In this document: positions 53,155-62,742 of the stretch, piece by piece
Numbering within the stretch: the stretch's first letter is position 1
How the letters are laid out: each line of letters begins with the position of its first letter
Source: Muricoccus harenae
GTDB lineage: Bacteria > Pseudomonadota > Alphaproteobacteria > Acetobacterales > Acetobacteraceae
DNA length: 64,000 nt
Assembly (NCBI RefSeq): GCF_009848505.1
Contig: NZ_WWDL01000001.1
Location: forward strand, 62,001-126,000
Direction of reading: 5' to 3'
The notes under the pieces: generated by a model
Databases searched by the model: none
What the model was told of the DNA's origin: nothing
What the model saw: only the letters and a program-made list of their open reading frames with translations
Translations under genes and position numbers: made by a program

Positions 53155-53631
53155 ATGAGCCACCACCTCCTCCGCCCGATGCGGGAGGCCGAGACCCCGG
53201 CGGTGGCGGCGCTGCACGCCGCCTCCTTCGCCGCATTGGCCAATGCTTAACCGCCCGAATTCGCGCCCCTTTATGCTGCGCTGGTCGCGACGCCCGCCTA
53301 TGCCGGGGAGATGCGGGTGAGCGACCTCTGGGTAGCGGAGCGCGACGGCCTCCTGCTCGGCACCGCCGGATGGCTCGGGCAGGCGGATGGCCTGGCGCGA
53401 ATCCGCAAGGTCTTCGTGCATCCGGCTGCGGCCCGTCAGGGCTTGGCCACGCGCCTGGTCCAGGCGGCGGAGGAGCGGGCGCGGGCCGCCGGCCATGCGC
53501 GCTTCATGCTCCGCGCTTATCTCAACGCCGTGCCCTTCTACGAAAGCCTGGGCTATGCCGCGGACCGGCCGGGGGAGCGACCGCTGGCGGAGGGCGTCTC
53601 AATGCCGGTGCTGTTCATGCGGAAGGGCTGA
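53155..53631 (+). pseudogene. GNAT N-acetyltransferase interrupted by an in-frame stop
   Basis: One frame from ATG 53155 to 53631 encodes a GNAT protein of 158 codons, but codon 32 is TAA (53248-53250). Before it: LLRPMREAETPAVAALHAAS; after it PPEFAPLYAALVATPAYAGE, AERDGLLLGTAGWLGQADGL, and the acetyl-CoA loop RKVFVHPAAARQGLATRLVQ, then FYESLGYA. Both sides read as the same family in the same frame, so a point mutation (or sequencing error) produced the stop. An internal ATG at 53311 could give only a fragment. Its 3' end overlaps the next (minus-strand) gene by 17 bases. Confidence 0.8.
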
Positions 53632-54352
53632 CGCCGCCCCGCCCGCGCGACGCATAGGCGACGTCGGAAAACGCCCGCAGCCGCTGCTCCACATTGGCGA
53701 AGGCGGCGCGGTTGGCTTCCGGCACTGGGGCGTCCGGGGTGCGGGTGCGGTGTTCCAGCCAGCGGGCGACCGCCCCGGCGCCGCGCCGGTGGGCAGCGGC
53801 GACCAGCCCTGCTGCTGTGATGGCCAGGGGCTGGCCATCCGTCCCTGTGAGCATGCGCCCGGCCGCGCCGAGGGCGCCGTTGGCGGCGAGCTGCCGTTCG
53901 GTGCGTTGCAGGTACTGGCCCATGGCAGCCTCCTGCGCCGCCGGGCTGGCGAGGAAATCGGCCTCGGTCCGGACCCCCATGGCGGCGGCGCGCTCCGTCC
54001 AGGCGCCGCTGGAATCCTGTCAGCCGATGTCGCGCAGCGCCACGGGGAGGAACTGGTAGCGGCCGAGCGCACCGGAACCCGCATTGCGCGCCGACCGGCC
54101 GGAACCGGCGCTTTCCAGCGCCGCGATTCGGCTGCGGAAGGTGTCCTCGCCCGCGTGCAGGTTCACGCCCCGCGCCAGGGTGGCCGGCGCGCCGTTCCCC
54201 GGGCGGTTCGCCGGCGTGACGGGAGGGCGGGGCTGCACCACGAAGGGAGCCTGGGCCCGCGCCAGTGCGCCCTTGAAATCCGCCGTCTTGGCGACGGCCT
54301 TGCCGGTCCGGCCAGGCGGCTGCGTCATGGCCTGCACTCGCTGCGTGCTCAT
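53615..54352 (-). pseudogene. Lytic-transglycosylase/lysozyme-like protein interrupted by an in-frame stop
   Basis: In one frame from 54352 to 53615 lie about 245 codons broken by TGA at 54022-54020. Upstream: FRSRIAALESAGSGRSARNA with the catalytic-type glutamate of transglycosylase folds, then GALGRYQFLPVALRDIG just before the stop. Downstream: QDSSGAWTERAAAMGVRTEA and FLASPAAQEAAMGQYLQRTE. A tryptophan (TGG) at the stop position would give the continuous IGWQDSSGAW, so TGG to TGA is the likely change. It would have been a peptidoglycan-acting protein, possibly of phage-like or secretion-related origin. Two separate short products are possible but unlikely to be active. Confidence 0.72.
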
Positions 54353-54474
54353 GGGGCCGGGGAGTGCCTTGCATAGGTTAATCAGCGGGTTAATTCGACC
54401 GCGCCGGTGCGGCGGGCGGGAAACCGAGCCCTTCCGCGGGCCGTTTCCCAGGCTCGCGCCAGAGGAACTGCCGG

Positions 54475-55347
54475 ATGTCCGACAACAAGCCGACCCCCCA
54501 GCCCCCGCAGCACCAGGAGCACCAGCCTGGCAGCGAGGCCGAGATGACGCCGCGTCCCCGCTCCTCGATGGAGGGGTGGAAATCCGCGGGCAAGCTGGAA
54601 GGAAAGAAGGCGCTGGTGACGGGTGGCGATTCGGGCATCGGCCGCGCGGTTGCGATCGGCTTCGCCAAGGAAGGCGCCGATGTCGTCATCCTCTACAAGG
54701 ACGAGCATGAGGACGCGGCCGAGACGAAGCGGCTGGTGGAGGCGGCGGGTCGCCGCTGCGAAACCATCGCCGGCGATGTTGGCGACTCCGCCTTCGTGAA
54801 GGAGGCGGTGCAGAAGGCCGCCAGCTTCCTCGGCGGGCGCATCGACGTGCTGGTGAACAACGCGGCCGAGCAGCACGAGAACAAGGATTTCGCCACGATC
54901 GAGGAAGCGCAGATCGAGCGCACCTTCCGCACCAACATCTTCGGCTACATGTGGGTGACGAAGAACGCTTTGCCGCACATGCCGGAAGGGGGCGCGATCA
55001 TCAACACCACCTCCGTCACCGCTTATCGCGGCAGCCCGCAGCTGGTGGATTACGCCAGCACCAAGGGCGCCATCGTCGCCTTCACGCGCAGCCTGTCGCA
55101 GCAGCTCTTCGAGAGCCGCAAGATCCGTGTGAATGCCGTGGCGCCGGGCCCGATCTGGACGCCGCTGATCCCCGCGAGCTTCGACGAGGAGCGCACGGCG
55201 CAGCATGGCAGCTCCGCCAAGATGGGCCGCGCCGGGCAGCCGGACGAGGTGGCGCCTTCCTACATCTTCCTCGCCTCGAATGCGGACAGTTCCTACATCA
55301 ACGGGCAGGTGCTGCATCCCAATGGGGGAGACGTGGTGAACGGCTGA
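54475..55347 (+). CDS. SDR-family oxidoreductase (YghA/general stress protein 39 type)
   Basis: 290 residues. The long polar N terminus (about 40 residues, DNKPTPQPPQHQEHQPGSEA) is typical of the YghA/YdaD subgroup. Then KALVTGGDSGIGRAVAIGFA, VNNAAEQHENKDF, NTTSVTAYRGS with the catalytic serine, and YASTK (Tyr and Lys present), ending VLHPNGGDVVNG. Members often respond to stress. It is followed after 115 bases by a zinc alcohol dehydrogenase gene on the same strand, forming a redox cluster. Confidence 0.93.
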   Translation: MSDNKPTPQPPQHQEHQPGSEAEMTPRPRSSMEGWKSAGKLEGKKALVTGGDSGIGRAVAIGFAKEGADVVILYKDEHEDAAETKRLVEAAGRRCETIAGDVGDSAFVKEAVQKAASFLGGRIDVLVNNAAEQHENKDFATIEEAQIERTFRTNIFGYMWVTKNALPHMPEGGAIINTTSVTAYRGSPQLVDYASTKGAIVAFTRSLSQQLFESRKIRVNAVAPGPIWTPLIPASFDEERTAQHGSSAKMGRAGQPDEVAPSYIFLASNADSSYINGQVLHPNGGDVVNG

Positions 55348-55462
55348 AGACGGCGGCGCTTCGCCACGGGGCAGATGAACGACGTTCCATGCATCGGATC
55401 ATGCTCCGTGGCGTTGAGCCCGTCGAAGAACGGTCCGACGCATCAATACGGAGATCAGGCGC

Positions 55463-56632
55463 ATGAAGGCGATCACCTGGCACGGCAAGGGCGACATGCG
55501 CTGCGAGACCGTGCCTGACCCGAAGATCCAGGATGGCCGTGATGCCATCATCAAGGTCAGCTCCTGCGCCATCTGCGGTTCCGACCTGCATCTGATGGAC
55601 GGCATGATCCCGACGATGGAGCGGGGCGATATCGTCGGCCATGAATGCATGGGCGAGGTCGTCGAGGTCGGGAAGGACAACAAGAAGCTCAAGGTCGGCG
55701 ACCGCGTGGTGGTGCCCTTCACCATCTCCTGTGGGGAGTGCTTCTTCTGCCAGCGCGGCTTCTTCTCCGGCTGCGAGCGCTCCAACCCCAATGCGAAGAT
55801 GGCCGAGAAGATGTGGGGCCATTCCCCCGCCGGCCTGTTCGGCTATTCCCACCTGCTCGGCGGCTATGCCGGCGGGCAGGCGGAATATGTACGCGTGCCT
55901 TATGCCGATGTCGGCCCCATCAAGATCCCTGCGGGGATGACGGACGAGCAGGCGCTGTTCCTTTCCGACATCTTCCCCACCGGCTACATGGGCGCCGAGT
56001 TCTGCAACATCAAAGGCGGCGAAACCATCGCCATCTGGGGCTGCGGCCCCGTGGGACAGATGGCCATCCGCAGCGCCTTCCTGCTGGGCGCCGAGCGCGT
56101 CATCGCCATCGACACCGTGCCGGAGCGCCTGGCCATGGCCCGCGCGGCCGGGGCCGAGACGCTCGATTTCCGCGATGTCGATGTCTATGAGGCGATCCAG
56201 GAGCGCACCAAGGGCCGCGGCGCCGATGCCTGCATCGACGCGGTGGGCACCGAGGCGGATTCCATGTCCGGCTTCTATGCCATGGTGGACCGCCTGAAGG
56301 TCGCGACCTTCATGGGCACGGACCGGCCCTATGTGCTCCGCCAGGCAATCCATTGCTGCCGCAACTTCGGCACCGTCTCGATTATCGGTGTCTATGGCGG
56401 CTTCCTCGACAAGATCCCGATGGGGTCCGCCATCAACCGGGGCCTGACCTTCCGCATGGCCCAGACGCCGGTGCAGCACTACATGCCGATGCTGCTGGAG
56501 CGGATCGAGAAGGGGGAGATCGATCCCTCCTTCGTCATCACCCACACAGCCACGCTCGAGGAAGGCCCCGAGCTCTACAAGACCTTCCGCGACAAGAAGG
56601 ACGGCTGCATCAAGGTCGTGCTGAAGCCCTGA
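55463..56632 (+). CDS. Zinc-dependent alcohol dehydrogenase (formaldehyde-dehydrogenase-like)
   Basis: 389 residues. Catalytic zinc ligands: Cys38 in [13 protein letters not shown] and His60-Glu61 in [15 protein letters not shown]. Structural zinc: four cysteines in [16 protein letters not shown]. The NAD-binding Rossmann motif is [20 protein letters not shown]. The length and the [20 protein letters not shown] block place it in the glutathione-independent formaldehyde dehydrogenase-like zinc ADH group. The substrate is not certain. SDR genes lie on both sides on the same strand. Confidence 0.93.
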   Translation: MKAITWHGKGDMRCETVPDPKIQDGRDAIIKVSSCAICGSDLHLMDGMIPTMERGDIVGHECMGEVVEVGKDNKKLKVGDRVVVPFTISCGECFFCQRGFFSGCERSNPNAKMAEKMWGHSPAGLFGYSHLLGGYAGGQAEYVRVPYADVGPIKIPAGMTDEQALFLSDIFPTGYMGAEFCNIKGGETIAIWGCGPVGQMAIRSAFLLGAERVIAIDTVPERLAMARAAGAETLDFRDVDVYEAIQERTKGRGADACIDAVGTEADSMSGFYAMVDRLKVATFMGTDRPYVLRQAIHCCRNFGTVSIIGVYGGFLDKIPMGSAINRGLTFRMAQTPVQHYMPMLLERIEKGEIDPSFVITHTATLEEGPELYKTFRDKKDGCIKVVLKP

Positions 56633-56675
56633 TTGAGCGCCGCGCGTCCGGACAGCCAGCCCACGGAGAAGAATC

Positions 56676-57464
56676 ATGACCCAGGCCATCCGTCCCCTCA
56701 GCATCGTCACAGGGGCTTCCACCGGCATCGGCCTGGAATTGGCGAAGCAGGCGGCGCAGCACGGCTACGACCTGCTGATCGCGGCCGACGAGCCCGAGAT
56801 TGAAACCGCCGCTTCCGAACTGCGCGGATTGGGCGTGAATGTCGATGCGGTGCAGGCCGATCTCTCCACGACGGAGGGCGTGGACAAGCTCCTCGCCGCT
56901 GTGAAGGGGCGCAGCGTGGAGGTACTGGTGGCCAATGCCGGCCGCGGCCTCGGCAAAGGCTTCCTCGATGAGGATTTCAACGCTGCCCGCAAGGTGGTGG
57001 ACACCAACATCACCGGTACGATCTATCTCGTCCACAAAGTCGGGCAGGAGATGCGCGCGCGGAATGCGGGCAAGATCATGATCGTCGGCTCCATTGCCGG
57101 CTTCATGCCCGGGTCATTCCAGGCGGTCTACAACGGCACCAAATCCTTCCTGAACTCCTTCTCCTGGGCGATCCGGAACGAGCTGAAGGAGACGAACATC
57201 ACCGTCACCTGCCTCATGCCCGGTCCGACCGACACCGAGTTCTTCGAGCGGGCCGACATGATGGATACGCCGGTCGGCGAGGGTAAGAAGGACGATCCCG
57301 CCATGGTCGCCAAGACCGGCTTCGACGCGATGATGCGCGGCGATGGCGATGTGGTCAGCGGCTGGAAGAACAAGCTGCAATCCGCCGTGGCCAATGTGCT
57401 TCCGGCCAGCGTGACGGCCCAGATGCATCGCGGCATGGCCGAGCCGGAACAGAAGAGCCAATAG
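56676..57464 (+). CDS. SDR-family oxidoreductase
   Basis: 262 residues. Cofactor loop SIVTGASTGIGLELAKQAAQ, VANAGRGLGKGFL, serine in IVGSIAGFMP and YNGTKSFLNSF with Tyr and Lys. It has the C-terminal TCLMPGPTDTEFFERADMMD region of ketoreductase-like SDRs. It begins 43 bases after the alcohol dehydrogenase and is probably in the same transcription unit. The natural substrate is not known. Confidence 0.93.
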   Translation: MTQAIRPLSIVTGASTGIGLELAKQAAQHGYDLLIAADEPEIETAASELRGLGVNVDAVQADLSTTEGVDKLLAAVKGRSVEVLVANAGRGLGKGFLDEDFNAARKVVDTNITGTIYLVHKVGQEMRARNAGKIMIVGSIAGFMPGSFQAVYNGTKSFLNSFSWAIRNELKETNITVTCLMPGPTDTEFFERADMMDTPVGEGKKDDPAMVAKTGFDAMMRGDGDVVSGWKNKLQSAVANVLPASVTAQMHRGMAEPEQKSQ

Positions 57465-57472
57465 GATGGGCG

Positions 57473-57498
57473 AGCGGGAGGGCTCGCACCCTCCCGCT
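57473..57498. terminator. Hairpin between convergent SDR and ligD
   Basis: AGCGGGAGGG and CCCTCCCGCT form a perfect 10-bp stem with a six-base loop, fitting exactly between the SDR stop (57464) and the ligD stop (57499). No T-run on either strand. Confidence 0.55.
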
Positions 57499-59988
57499 TC
57501 AGCGCTTCGCCTTGCCCGGCAGCGGCTTCGCCGCCGCTTCGAACCCAGCCCAGGGATCGGCCTGCTTCAGCCGTGCGGGCGCGCTGCGCAAAGTGAAGGC
57601 CTTCGGATCAAGCGTCTTCGTCACCTCCAACCAGTCCAGCGGCATGGACACCGTGGCGCCGGGCCGGGCGCGCGGCGACCAGGCCGCGACCGCCGAGGCG
57701 CCCCGCGCATTGCGCTGGTAGTCCAGAAAGATGCGGCCGCCCCGCTTCGCCTTCGCATTATTCGTGGTGAAGCGGTCCGGCGCCTCATCCTCCAGCGCCT
57801 TGCAGATCTGCGCCGCTGTGTCGTGGAGCCCCTTCCAAGTCGCGCCGGGCGCGATGGGCACCACGATGTGCAGCCCCTTGCCGCCCGTGGTCTTGCAGAA
57901 GGGTGCCAGCCCCATGGCCGAGACGCGCTCGCGCAGGGCCAGCGCCGCCTCCACCACGCGGGCAAAGGGCAGGTCCTCCGCCGGGTCCAGGTCGAGGATC
58001 AGCCGGTCGGGCTGCGCGATGGTCTCGCTGCGGGCCGGCCAGGGGTGGATCTCCAGCGTGCCGGATTGCGCCAGCGCCACCAGCGCCTCCATCCGGTCCA
58101 CCTGCAGCAGCGGCGACTTCTCCCCGCGCGGCTTCACCTGGGTGATGAGCGCGGAGGTGCCGCGCCCGGCATGGCGCTGGAAGAACCGGTCGCCGGTGAT
58201 TCCATCCGGTGCGCGCAGCAGCGAGAGGGGCCGGCCTGCGACCCAGGGCAGCAGGCGCGGCGCCACCGCCTCCATGTATTCGGCCAAGTCGCGCTTGGTG
58301 ATGCCCTCCTCCGGCCAATAAAGCTTCTCAGGATGCGACAGGGCGACCCCCGCGACCACGCTGCGGCCCGATGATGCGGCACGGGTGGGCGCTGCCTTTG
58401 GCTGCGGCTCGCCGGGCTTTGGGATGCCCACCTCCACCGCGGGCTTGTCCTCGCGCACGCCCTTGAAGGAGGCCTGGCGCAGCAGCCCGTCGGCGGTCCA
58501 GCCAGCATAATCCACCTCCGCCACCAGGCGCGGTTCCACCCAGCTCGTGGTGCGTCGGTCGGTGAGGGCGTTGGCGAAGGGACTGTCCTTGCGCTTCAAC
58601 CCGCGCAGCCGCTTCGCCAGGTCCTTTGCCTTCTCCCCGGAGATGCCGGAGCCAACGCGGCCGAGATAGACCAGCTTTCCCTCCCGCCAGGCGCCAAGCA
58701 GCAATGTCATCCGCCCCTTCGCGCCTTCCCCATGTCCGCCGATGACGAATTCGTCGTTGCCCCGGCACTTGGTCTTCACCCAATCGCCGCTGCGACCCTC
58801 GCGATACGGGGAATCGGCGCGCTTGGAGACGATGCCCTCCAGCCCGATCCGGCAGCTGGAGCGCAGCAGCGTGTCGCCCCGCTCGGTGAAGTGCTCCACG
58901 ACGGCCACCTCCGGCGGCGCGTCCTTCAGCATGGCCTGGAGCGCCGCCTTGCGCTTCAGCAGGGGCTGGGCGCGCAGATCCTTCCCGCCCTGCACCGGCA
59001 GGTCGAAGGCGAAGAAGCGCAAGGCTGCGGTGGTACCCTTCTCCATCGCGGCCTGCAGGGCAGCGAAATCCGGGTTGCCGTCCTTGTCCGGGGCCACCAG
59101 CTCGCCATCCAGCACGGCATCGGGCAGGGCCCCCAGGGCCTGCGCCACCTCGGGGAAGCGGTGGGACCAGTCCTGGGCCGTGCGGGTCAGCAGCCTGGCC
59201 TTGCCGCCCTGGATCACGGCCAGCATGCGATAGCCATCAAGCTTGAGCTCATGCACCCAGCCGGAGCCGGAGGGCGCCTCGCTTTCCAGCACGCAGAGCA
59301 TGGGCGGGATGAAGCCTGGCTCCGCTGCCTTCTTCGCCGCAGGCGCCTTCCGGGGAGCCGGTTTGCGGGCGCTGCGCTTCGCGGGGGGCACGGCCTTTGC
59401 CGCCGCCTTGCCGGCGATGCCCTCCAGGTCGCGCCCGGTGGTGACGGAGCGGTCGAACTCCTCCAGCAGCGCATCGCCTTCGCCCGGCCGCGCCTCCTCG
59501 TCCTCGCCCTTGATGAGAAGCCAGTTGTGCTTGGTCTCGCGCCCGCGCGGGCGCATCCGCACCAGGTGCCAGGAGCCGTGCAGGCGCTCCCCATGCAGGG
59601 TGAAGCGCAGGCGGCCTTTCTCCAGATCGGCGGCGGGGTCGTCGGATTCGGGCTCCCAGCTGCCGCGGTCCCACAACATGACGGTGCCGGCACCGTAGCC
59701 CGAGGCGATGGTGCCCTCGAAGGCGCCATATTCGATCGGGTGGTCCTCGACCTCCACGGCCAGGCGCTTGTCGGCGGGGTCCAGGCTGGGGCCGCGGGTG
59801 ACGGCCCAGGATTTCAGGACGCCGTCCAACTCCAGGCGAAAATCGTAATGCAGGCGCGTGGCATCGTGCTTCTGCACGACGAAGGACAGCGCCTTGCCCT
59901 TCCGCCGCTTCGGGGCGGCGCCTTCAGGCTCCGCGGTGCTGCGGAAATCGCGCTTGGCGCGGTAGGAGGAGAGGGGATCGTCGGCCAT
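57499..59988 (-). CDS. ligD: Multidomain DNA ligase D
   Basis: 829 residues with the three classical LigD activities in the order phosphoesterase, ligase, polymerase. N-terminal 3'-phosphoesterase: FVVQKHDATRLHYDFRLELD and DHPIEYGAFEGTIASGYGAG. A lysine/alanine-rich linker (about 195-225) follows. ATP-dependent ligase: KLDGYRMLAVIQGGK with nucleotidyl lysine 249, DGELVAPDKDGNPDF, EGIVSKRADSPYREGRS and DWVKTKCR. Polymerase/primase: HPEKLYWPEEGITKRDLAEY, LRAPDGITGDRFFQRHAG, DLDPAEDLPFARVV. LigD works with Ku in non-homologous end joining; no ku gene is in the window. Confidence 0.95.
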   Translation of the reverse strand: MADDPLSSYRAKRDFRSTAEPEGAAPKRRKGKALSFVVQKHDATRLHYDFRLELDGVLKSWAVTRGPSLDPADKRLAVEVEDHPIEYGAFEGTIASGYGAGTVMLWDRGSWEPESDDPAADLEKGRLRFTLHGERLHGSWHLVRMRPRGRETKHNWLLIKGEDEEARPGEGDALLEEFDRSVTTGRDLEGIAGKAAAKAVPPAKRSARKPAPRKAPAAKKAAEPGFIPPMLCVLESEAPSGSGWVHELKLDGYRMLAVIQGGKARLLTRTAQDWSHRFPEVAQALGALPDAVLDGELVAPDKDGNPDFAALQAAMEKGTTAALRFFAFDLPVQGGKDLRAQPLLKRKAALQAMLKDAPPEVAVVEHFTERGDTLLRSSCRIGLEGIVSKRADSPYREGRSGDWVKTKCRGNDEFVIGGHGEGAKGRMTLLLGAWREGKLVYLGRVGSGISGEKAKDLAKRLRGLKRKDSPFANALTDRRTTSWVEPRLVAEVDYAGWTADGLLRQASFKGVREDKPAVEVGIPKPGEPQPKAAPTRAASSGRSVVAGVALSHPEKLYWPEEGITKRDLAEYMEAVAPRLLPWVAGRPLSLLRAPDGITGDRFFQRHAGRGTSALITQVKPRGEKSPLLQVDRMEALVALAQSGTLEIHPWPARSETIAQPDRLILDLDPAEDLPFARVVEAALALRERVSAMGLAPFCKTTGGKGLHIVVPIAPGATWKGLHDTAAQICKALEDEAPDRFTTNNAKAKRGGRIFLDYQRNARGASAVAAWSPRARPGATVSMPLDWLEVTKTLDPKAFTLRSAPARLKQADPWAGFEAAAKPLPGKAKR

Positions 59989-60036
59989 GGCGGGAACGGA
60001 ACGCCGGTCCCGCCACGCCGGTTCCGCGGGTGGATT

Positions 60037-61068
60037 TCAGCCCAGCATCTCGCGGACTATGGGGATGACCTTGCTGCCATACAGTTCCACGCTGCGCATG
60101 AGCTTCTCATGCGGTAGCGGGCCCGAGCTGTATTTCAGGTCGAAGCGCGAAAGGCCGAGGGTCCTGGCCGTCCCCACGATCTTGCGTGCCACCGTTTCCG
60201 GCGAGCCGACATAGAGCGAGCCCTGATCGGCCTCGCGGTCGAATCCCGCCCGCTGCATCGGCGGCCATCCACGCTCCGCGCCGATCTGGTCATGCATCCG
60301 CTTGTAATGGGGCCAGAGATCCTCGCGTGCCTGCTCATCCGTATCGGCCACATGCCCGGGCGAATGGGCGCCGATCGGCCGCTCGGGCTGGCCGAGCTTC
60401 TGCAGCGCCTGGTGGTAGAGGTCCACGAAGGGCCTGAAGCGGTGCGGCTCCCCGCCGATGATGGCGAGCATCAGCGGCAGGCCGTAATGCGCCGCCCGAA
60501 TGACGGATTTCGGGCTGCCGCCCACACCCACCCAGGTCTTCAGCGGCGGGTTCTCCAGCGGCGGGAAGACGCGCTGATTGGACAGGGCAGGGCGCGTGCT
60601 GCCCTCCCAATTCACCGGCTCCTGCGGAAGTAGCGCCGCGAAGAGGTTCAGCTTCTCCTCGAACAGCGTCTCGTATTGGGAGAGGTCGAAGCCAAAGAGC
60701 GGGAAGGACTCAGTGAAGGAGCCGCGGCCAAGGATGACCTCTGCGCGCCCGTTCGAAATGGCGTCGACGGTGGAGAAGCGCTGGAACACCCGGATCGGAT
60801 CATCCGAGCTGAGCACCGTGACGGCCGAGCCCAGCCGGATGCGGCTGGTGCGCGCCGCGATCGCCGCCAGCACCACCTCGGGGGCGGAGACGGCGAAATC
60901 GGCGCGGTGATGCTCACCCACGCCGATGAAGTCGATGCCCTGCCCATCGGCCAGCACCGCCTGCTCGATGAGGTTGCGGATCACCTGCGCCTGGGGCAGC
61001 AGCTTGCCGTCAGGGCCAATGGTCACGTCCCCGAATGTGTCGAGGCCGAGTTCGATCGGATGCGCCAT
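60037..61068 (-). CDS. LLM-class flavin-dependent oxidoreductase
   Basis: 343 residues, typical for the luciferase-like F420/FMN oxidoreductase group. Seen: IELGLDTFGDVTIGPDGKLL, LADGQGIDFIGVGEHHRADF, LAAIAARTSRIRLGSAVTVL, SSDDPIRVFQRFSTVDAISN, NGRAEVILGRGSFTESFPLF, and KTWVGVGGSPKSVIRAAHYG. The reaction cannot be assigned. It is unrelated at subfamily level to the larger monooxygenase at 4762-6060. It lies 48 bases upstream of ligD on the same strand and 12 bases after the next FAD gene. Confidence 0.92.
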   Translation of the reverse strand: MAHPIELGLDTFGDVTIGPDGKLLPQAQVIRNLIEQAVLADGQGIDFIGVGEHHRADFAVSAPEVVLAAIAARTSRIRLGSAVTVLSSDDPIRVFQRFSTVDAISNGRAEVILGRGSFTESFPLFGFDLSQYETLFEEKLNLFAALLPQEPVNWEGSTRPALSNQRVFPPLENPPLKTWVGVGGSPKSVIRAAHYGLPLMLAIIGGEPHRFRPFVDLYHQALQKLGQPERPIGAHSPGHVADTDEQAREDLWPHYKRMHDQIGAERGWPPMQRAGFDREADQGSLYVGSPETVARKIVGTARTLGLSRFDLKYSSGPLPHEKLMRSVELYGSKVIPIVREMLG

Positions 61069-61080
61069 GCTGTTCCCTTC

Positions 61081-62709
61081 TCAGGCCGCCACAACGGCCG
61101 AGAGGCTGGCCGCCACAGCTTCCGCCGCGCGAATTCCGTCCACGCCGGCGGAGAGGATGCCGCCTGCATAGCCCGCGCCCTCGCCGGCCGGGAAAAGGCC
61201 GGGGGTGTTCAGGTTCTGCCCCGTCTCGTCACGCCGGATGCGGAGCGGCGAGGAGGTGCGAGTCTCCACCCCCGTCATCACCGCATCCCCCATGGCGAAG
61301 CCCTTGATCTGCCGGTCGAAGGCCGGCAGTGCCTCGCGGATCGCGGCCACGGCGAAATCCGGCAGGCACTGCGCGAGATCGGTCGGCGTCACGCCGGGCC
61401 GGTAGGAGGGGATGACCTCGCCCAGCTTCGTGCTGGGCCGCCCGGCCAGGAAATCCTCCACCCGCTGCGCAGGCGCCCGGTAGTCGCCGCCGCCCGCGAT
61501 GAAGGCGCGCTCCTCCCAGTGCCGCTGGAAGGCGATGCCGGCGATAGGTGAGCCGGGATAGTCGCGCTCCGGCGTGATGCTCACCACGATGCCGGCATTC
61601 GCGTTGCGCTCGTTGCGGGAATACTGGCTCATCCCGTTGGTCACGAGGCGACCGGGCTCGGAAGCCGCGGCCACCACCGTGCCGCCCGGGCACATGCAGA
61701 AGGAATAGACGGCGCGGCCCTCGGCCTCCGGCCCCTTGCAGTGGTGCACCAGTTTGTAGTCGGCGGCGCCCAGGATGGGGTGCCCGGCCTGCGGACCGAA
61801 GCGGCAGCGGTCGATCAAGCCCTGCGGATGCTCGATCCGCACGCCGATGGAGAAGGGCTTCGCCTCCATGAACACGCCGCGCTCATGCAGCATGGTGAAG
61901 GTGTCACGCGCCGAATGGCCGACCGCGAGCACGACATGGTCCGCTTCCAGGAAGGAGCCGTCGGAAAGATGCAGCCCGCGCACCGCACGATCGGGGCCGA
62001 GCGCCACATCCTCCACCCGCGTCCCGAACCGGTATTCGCCGCCCAGGGATTCGATATGGGCGCGCATGTGCTCGACCATGGAGACGAGCCGGAAGGTGCC
62101 GATATGCGGCTTGGAGACATAGAGGATCTCCTCCGGCGCCCCAGCCTTCACGAACTCCTCCAGCACCTTGCGGATGCGGTTGGCATTGTCGCCGATGCCG
62201 CTCCACAGCTTGCCATCCGAGAAGGTGCCGGCGCCGCCTTCGCCGAACTGCACGTTGGATTCCGGCGTCAGCACGGAACGGCGCCACAGGCTCCAGGTGT
62301 CCTGCGTGCGCTCCCGCACCACCTTTCCGCGCTCCAGAAGGATCGGGCGCAGCCCCATTTGGGCCAGGATGAGCATGGCGAAAAGGCCGCAGGGGCCGGC
62401 GCCCACCACCACCGGCCGCAGGCGCGGCGGCACGGGCAGGGCGCTGGGCAGGCGGTAGTTTGTTTCGGGCGTGGGAGCGACATGGCGGTCGCCGGCGAAG
62501 CGGGCCAGCACGGCGGCCTCGTCGCGCAGCGCCACGTCCAGCGTGTAGATCAGCGCGATGGCACCGCGCCGCCGGGCATCATGGCCGCGGCGGAATACGG
62601 TGATGTCCAGCACCTCCTCGGCAGGCACGCCGAGGCGGGCGAGCACGGCATCGCGCAGCGCGTCATCCGCATGGTCGAGAGGAAGCTTGATTTCGGTCAG
62701 TCGCAGCAT
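61081..62709 (-). CDS. FAD-dependent oxidoreductase of the COG2509 type
   Basis: 542 residues. The first 95 or so form an extra N-terminal alpha/beta domain (LRLTEIKLPLDHADDALRDA). FAD binding: PVVVGAGPCGLFAMLILAQM and GLRPILLERGKVVRERTQD. Further marks: SNVQFGEGGAGTFSDGKLWS, VVLAVGHSARDTFTMLHERG, SFCMCPGGTVVAAASEPGRL and LFPAGEGAGYAGGILSAGVD. This is a widely conserved uncharacterised flavoprotein; members are annotated as FAD-dependent dehydrogenases. It lies between the LLM gene and the BaiN-like gene on the same strand. Confidence 0.92.
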   Translation of the reverse strand: MLRLTEIKLPLDHADDALRDAVLARLGVPAEEVLDITVFRRGHDARRRGAIALIYTLDVALRDEAAVLARFAGDRHVAPTPETNYRLPSALPVPPRLRPVVVGAGPCGLFAMLILAQMGLRPILLERGKVVRERTQDTWSLWRRSVLTPESNVQFGEGGAGTFSDGKLWSGIGDNANRIRKVLEEFVKAGAPEEILYVSKPHIGTFRLVSMVEHMRAHIESLGGEYRFGTRVEDVALGPDRAVRGLHLSDGSFLEADHVVLAVGHSARDTFTMLHERGVFMEAKPFSIGVRIEHPQGLIDRCRFGPQAGHPILGAADYKLVHHCKGPEAEGRAVYSFCMCPGGTVVAAASEPGRLVTNGMSQYSRNERNANAGIVVSITPERDYPGSPIAGIAFQRHWEERAFIAGGGDYRAPAQRVEDFLAGRPSTKLGEVIPSYRPGVTPTDLAQCLPDFAVAAIREALPAFDRQIKGFAMGDAVMTGVETRTSSPLRIRRDETGQNLNTPGLFPAGEGAGYAGGILSAGVDGIRAAEAVAASLSAVVAA

Positions 62710-62742
62710 GGTGCGCGGGGATATAGGGCTTCCCGCCGCAAA

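Noticed and set aside
53615-54352. Selenocysteine recoding of the in-frame TGA
   Set aside because: The position corresponds to a conserved-looking tryptophan context (IG-stop-QDSSGAW) and no SECIS-like hairpin is evident directly after it, so nonsense mutation is simpler.
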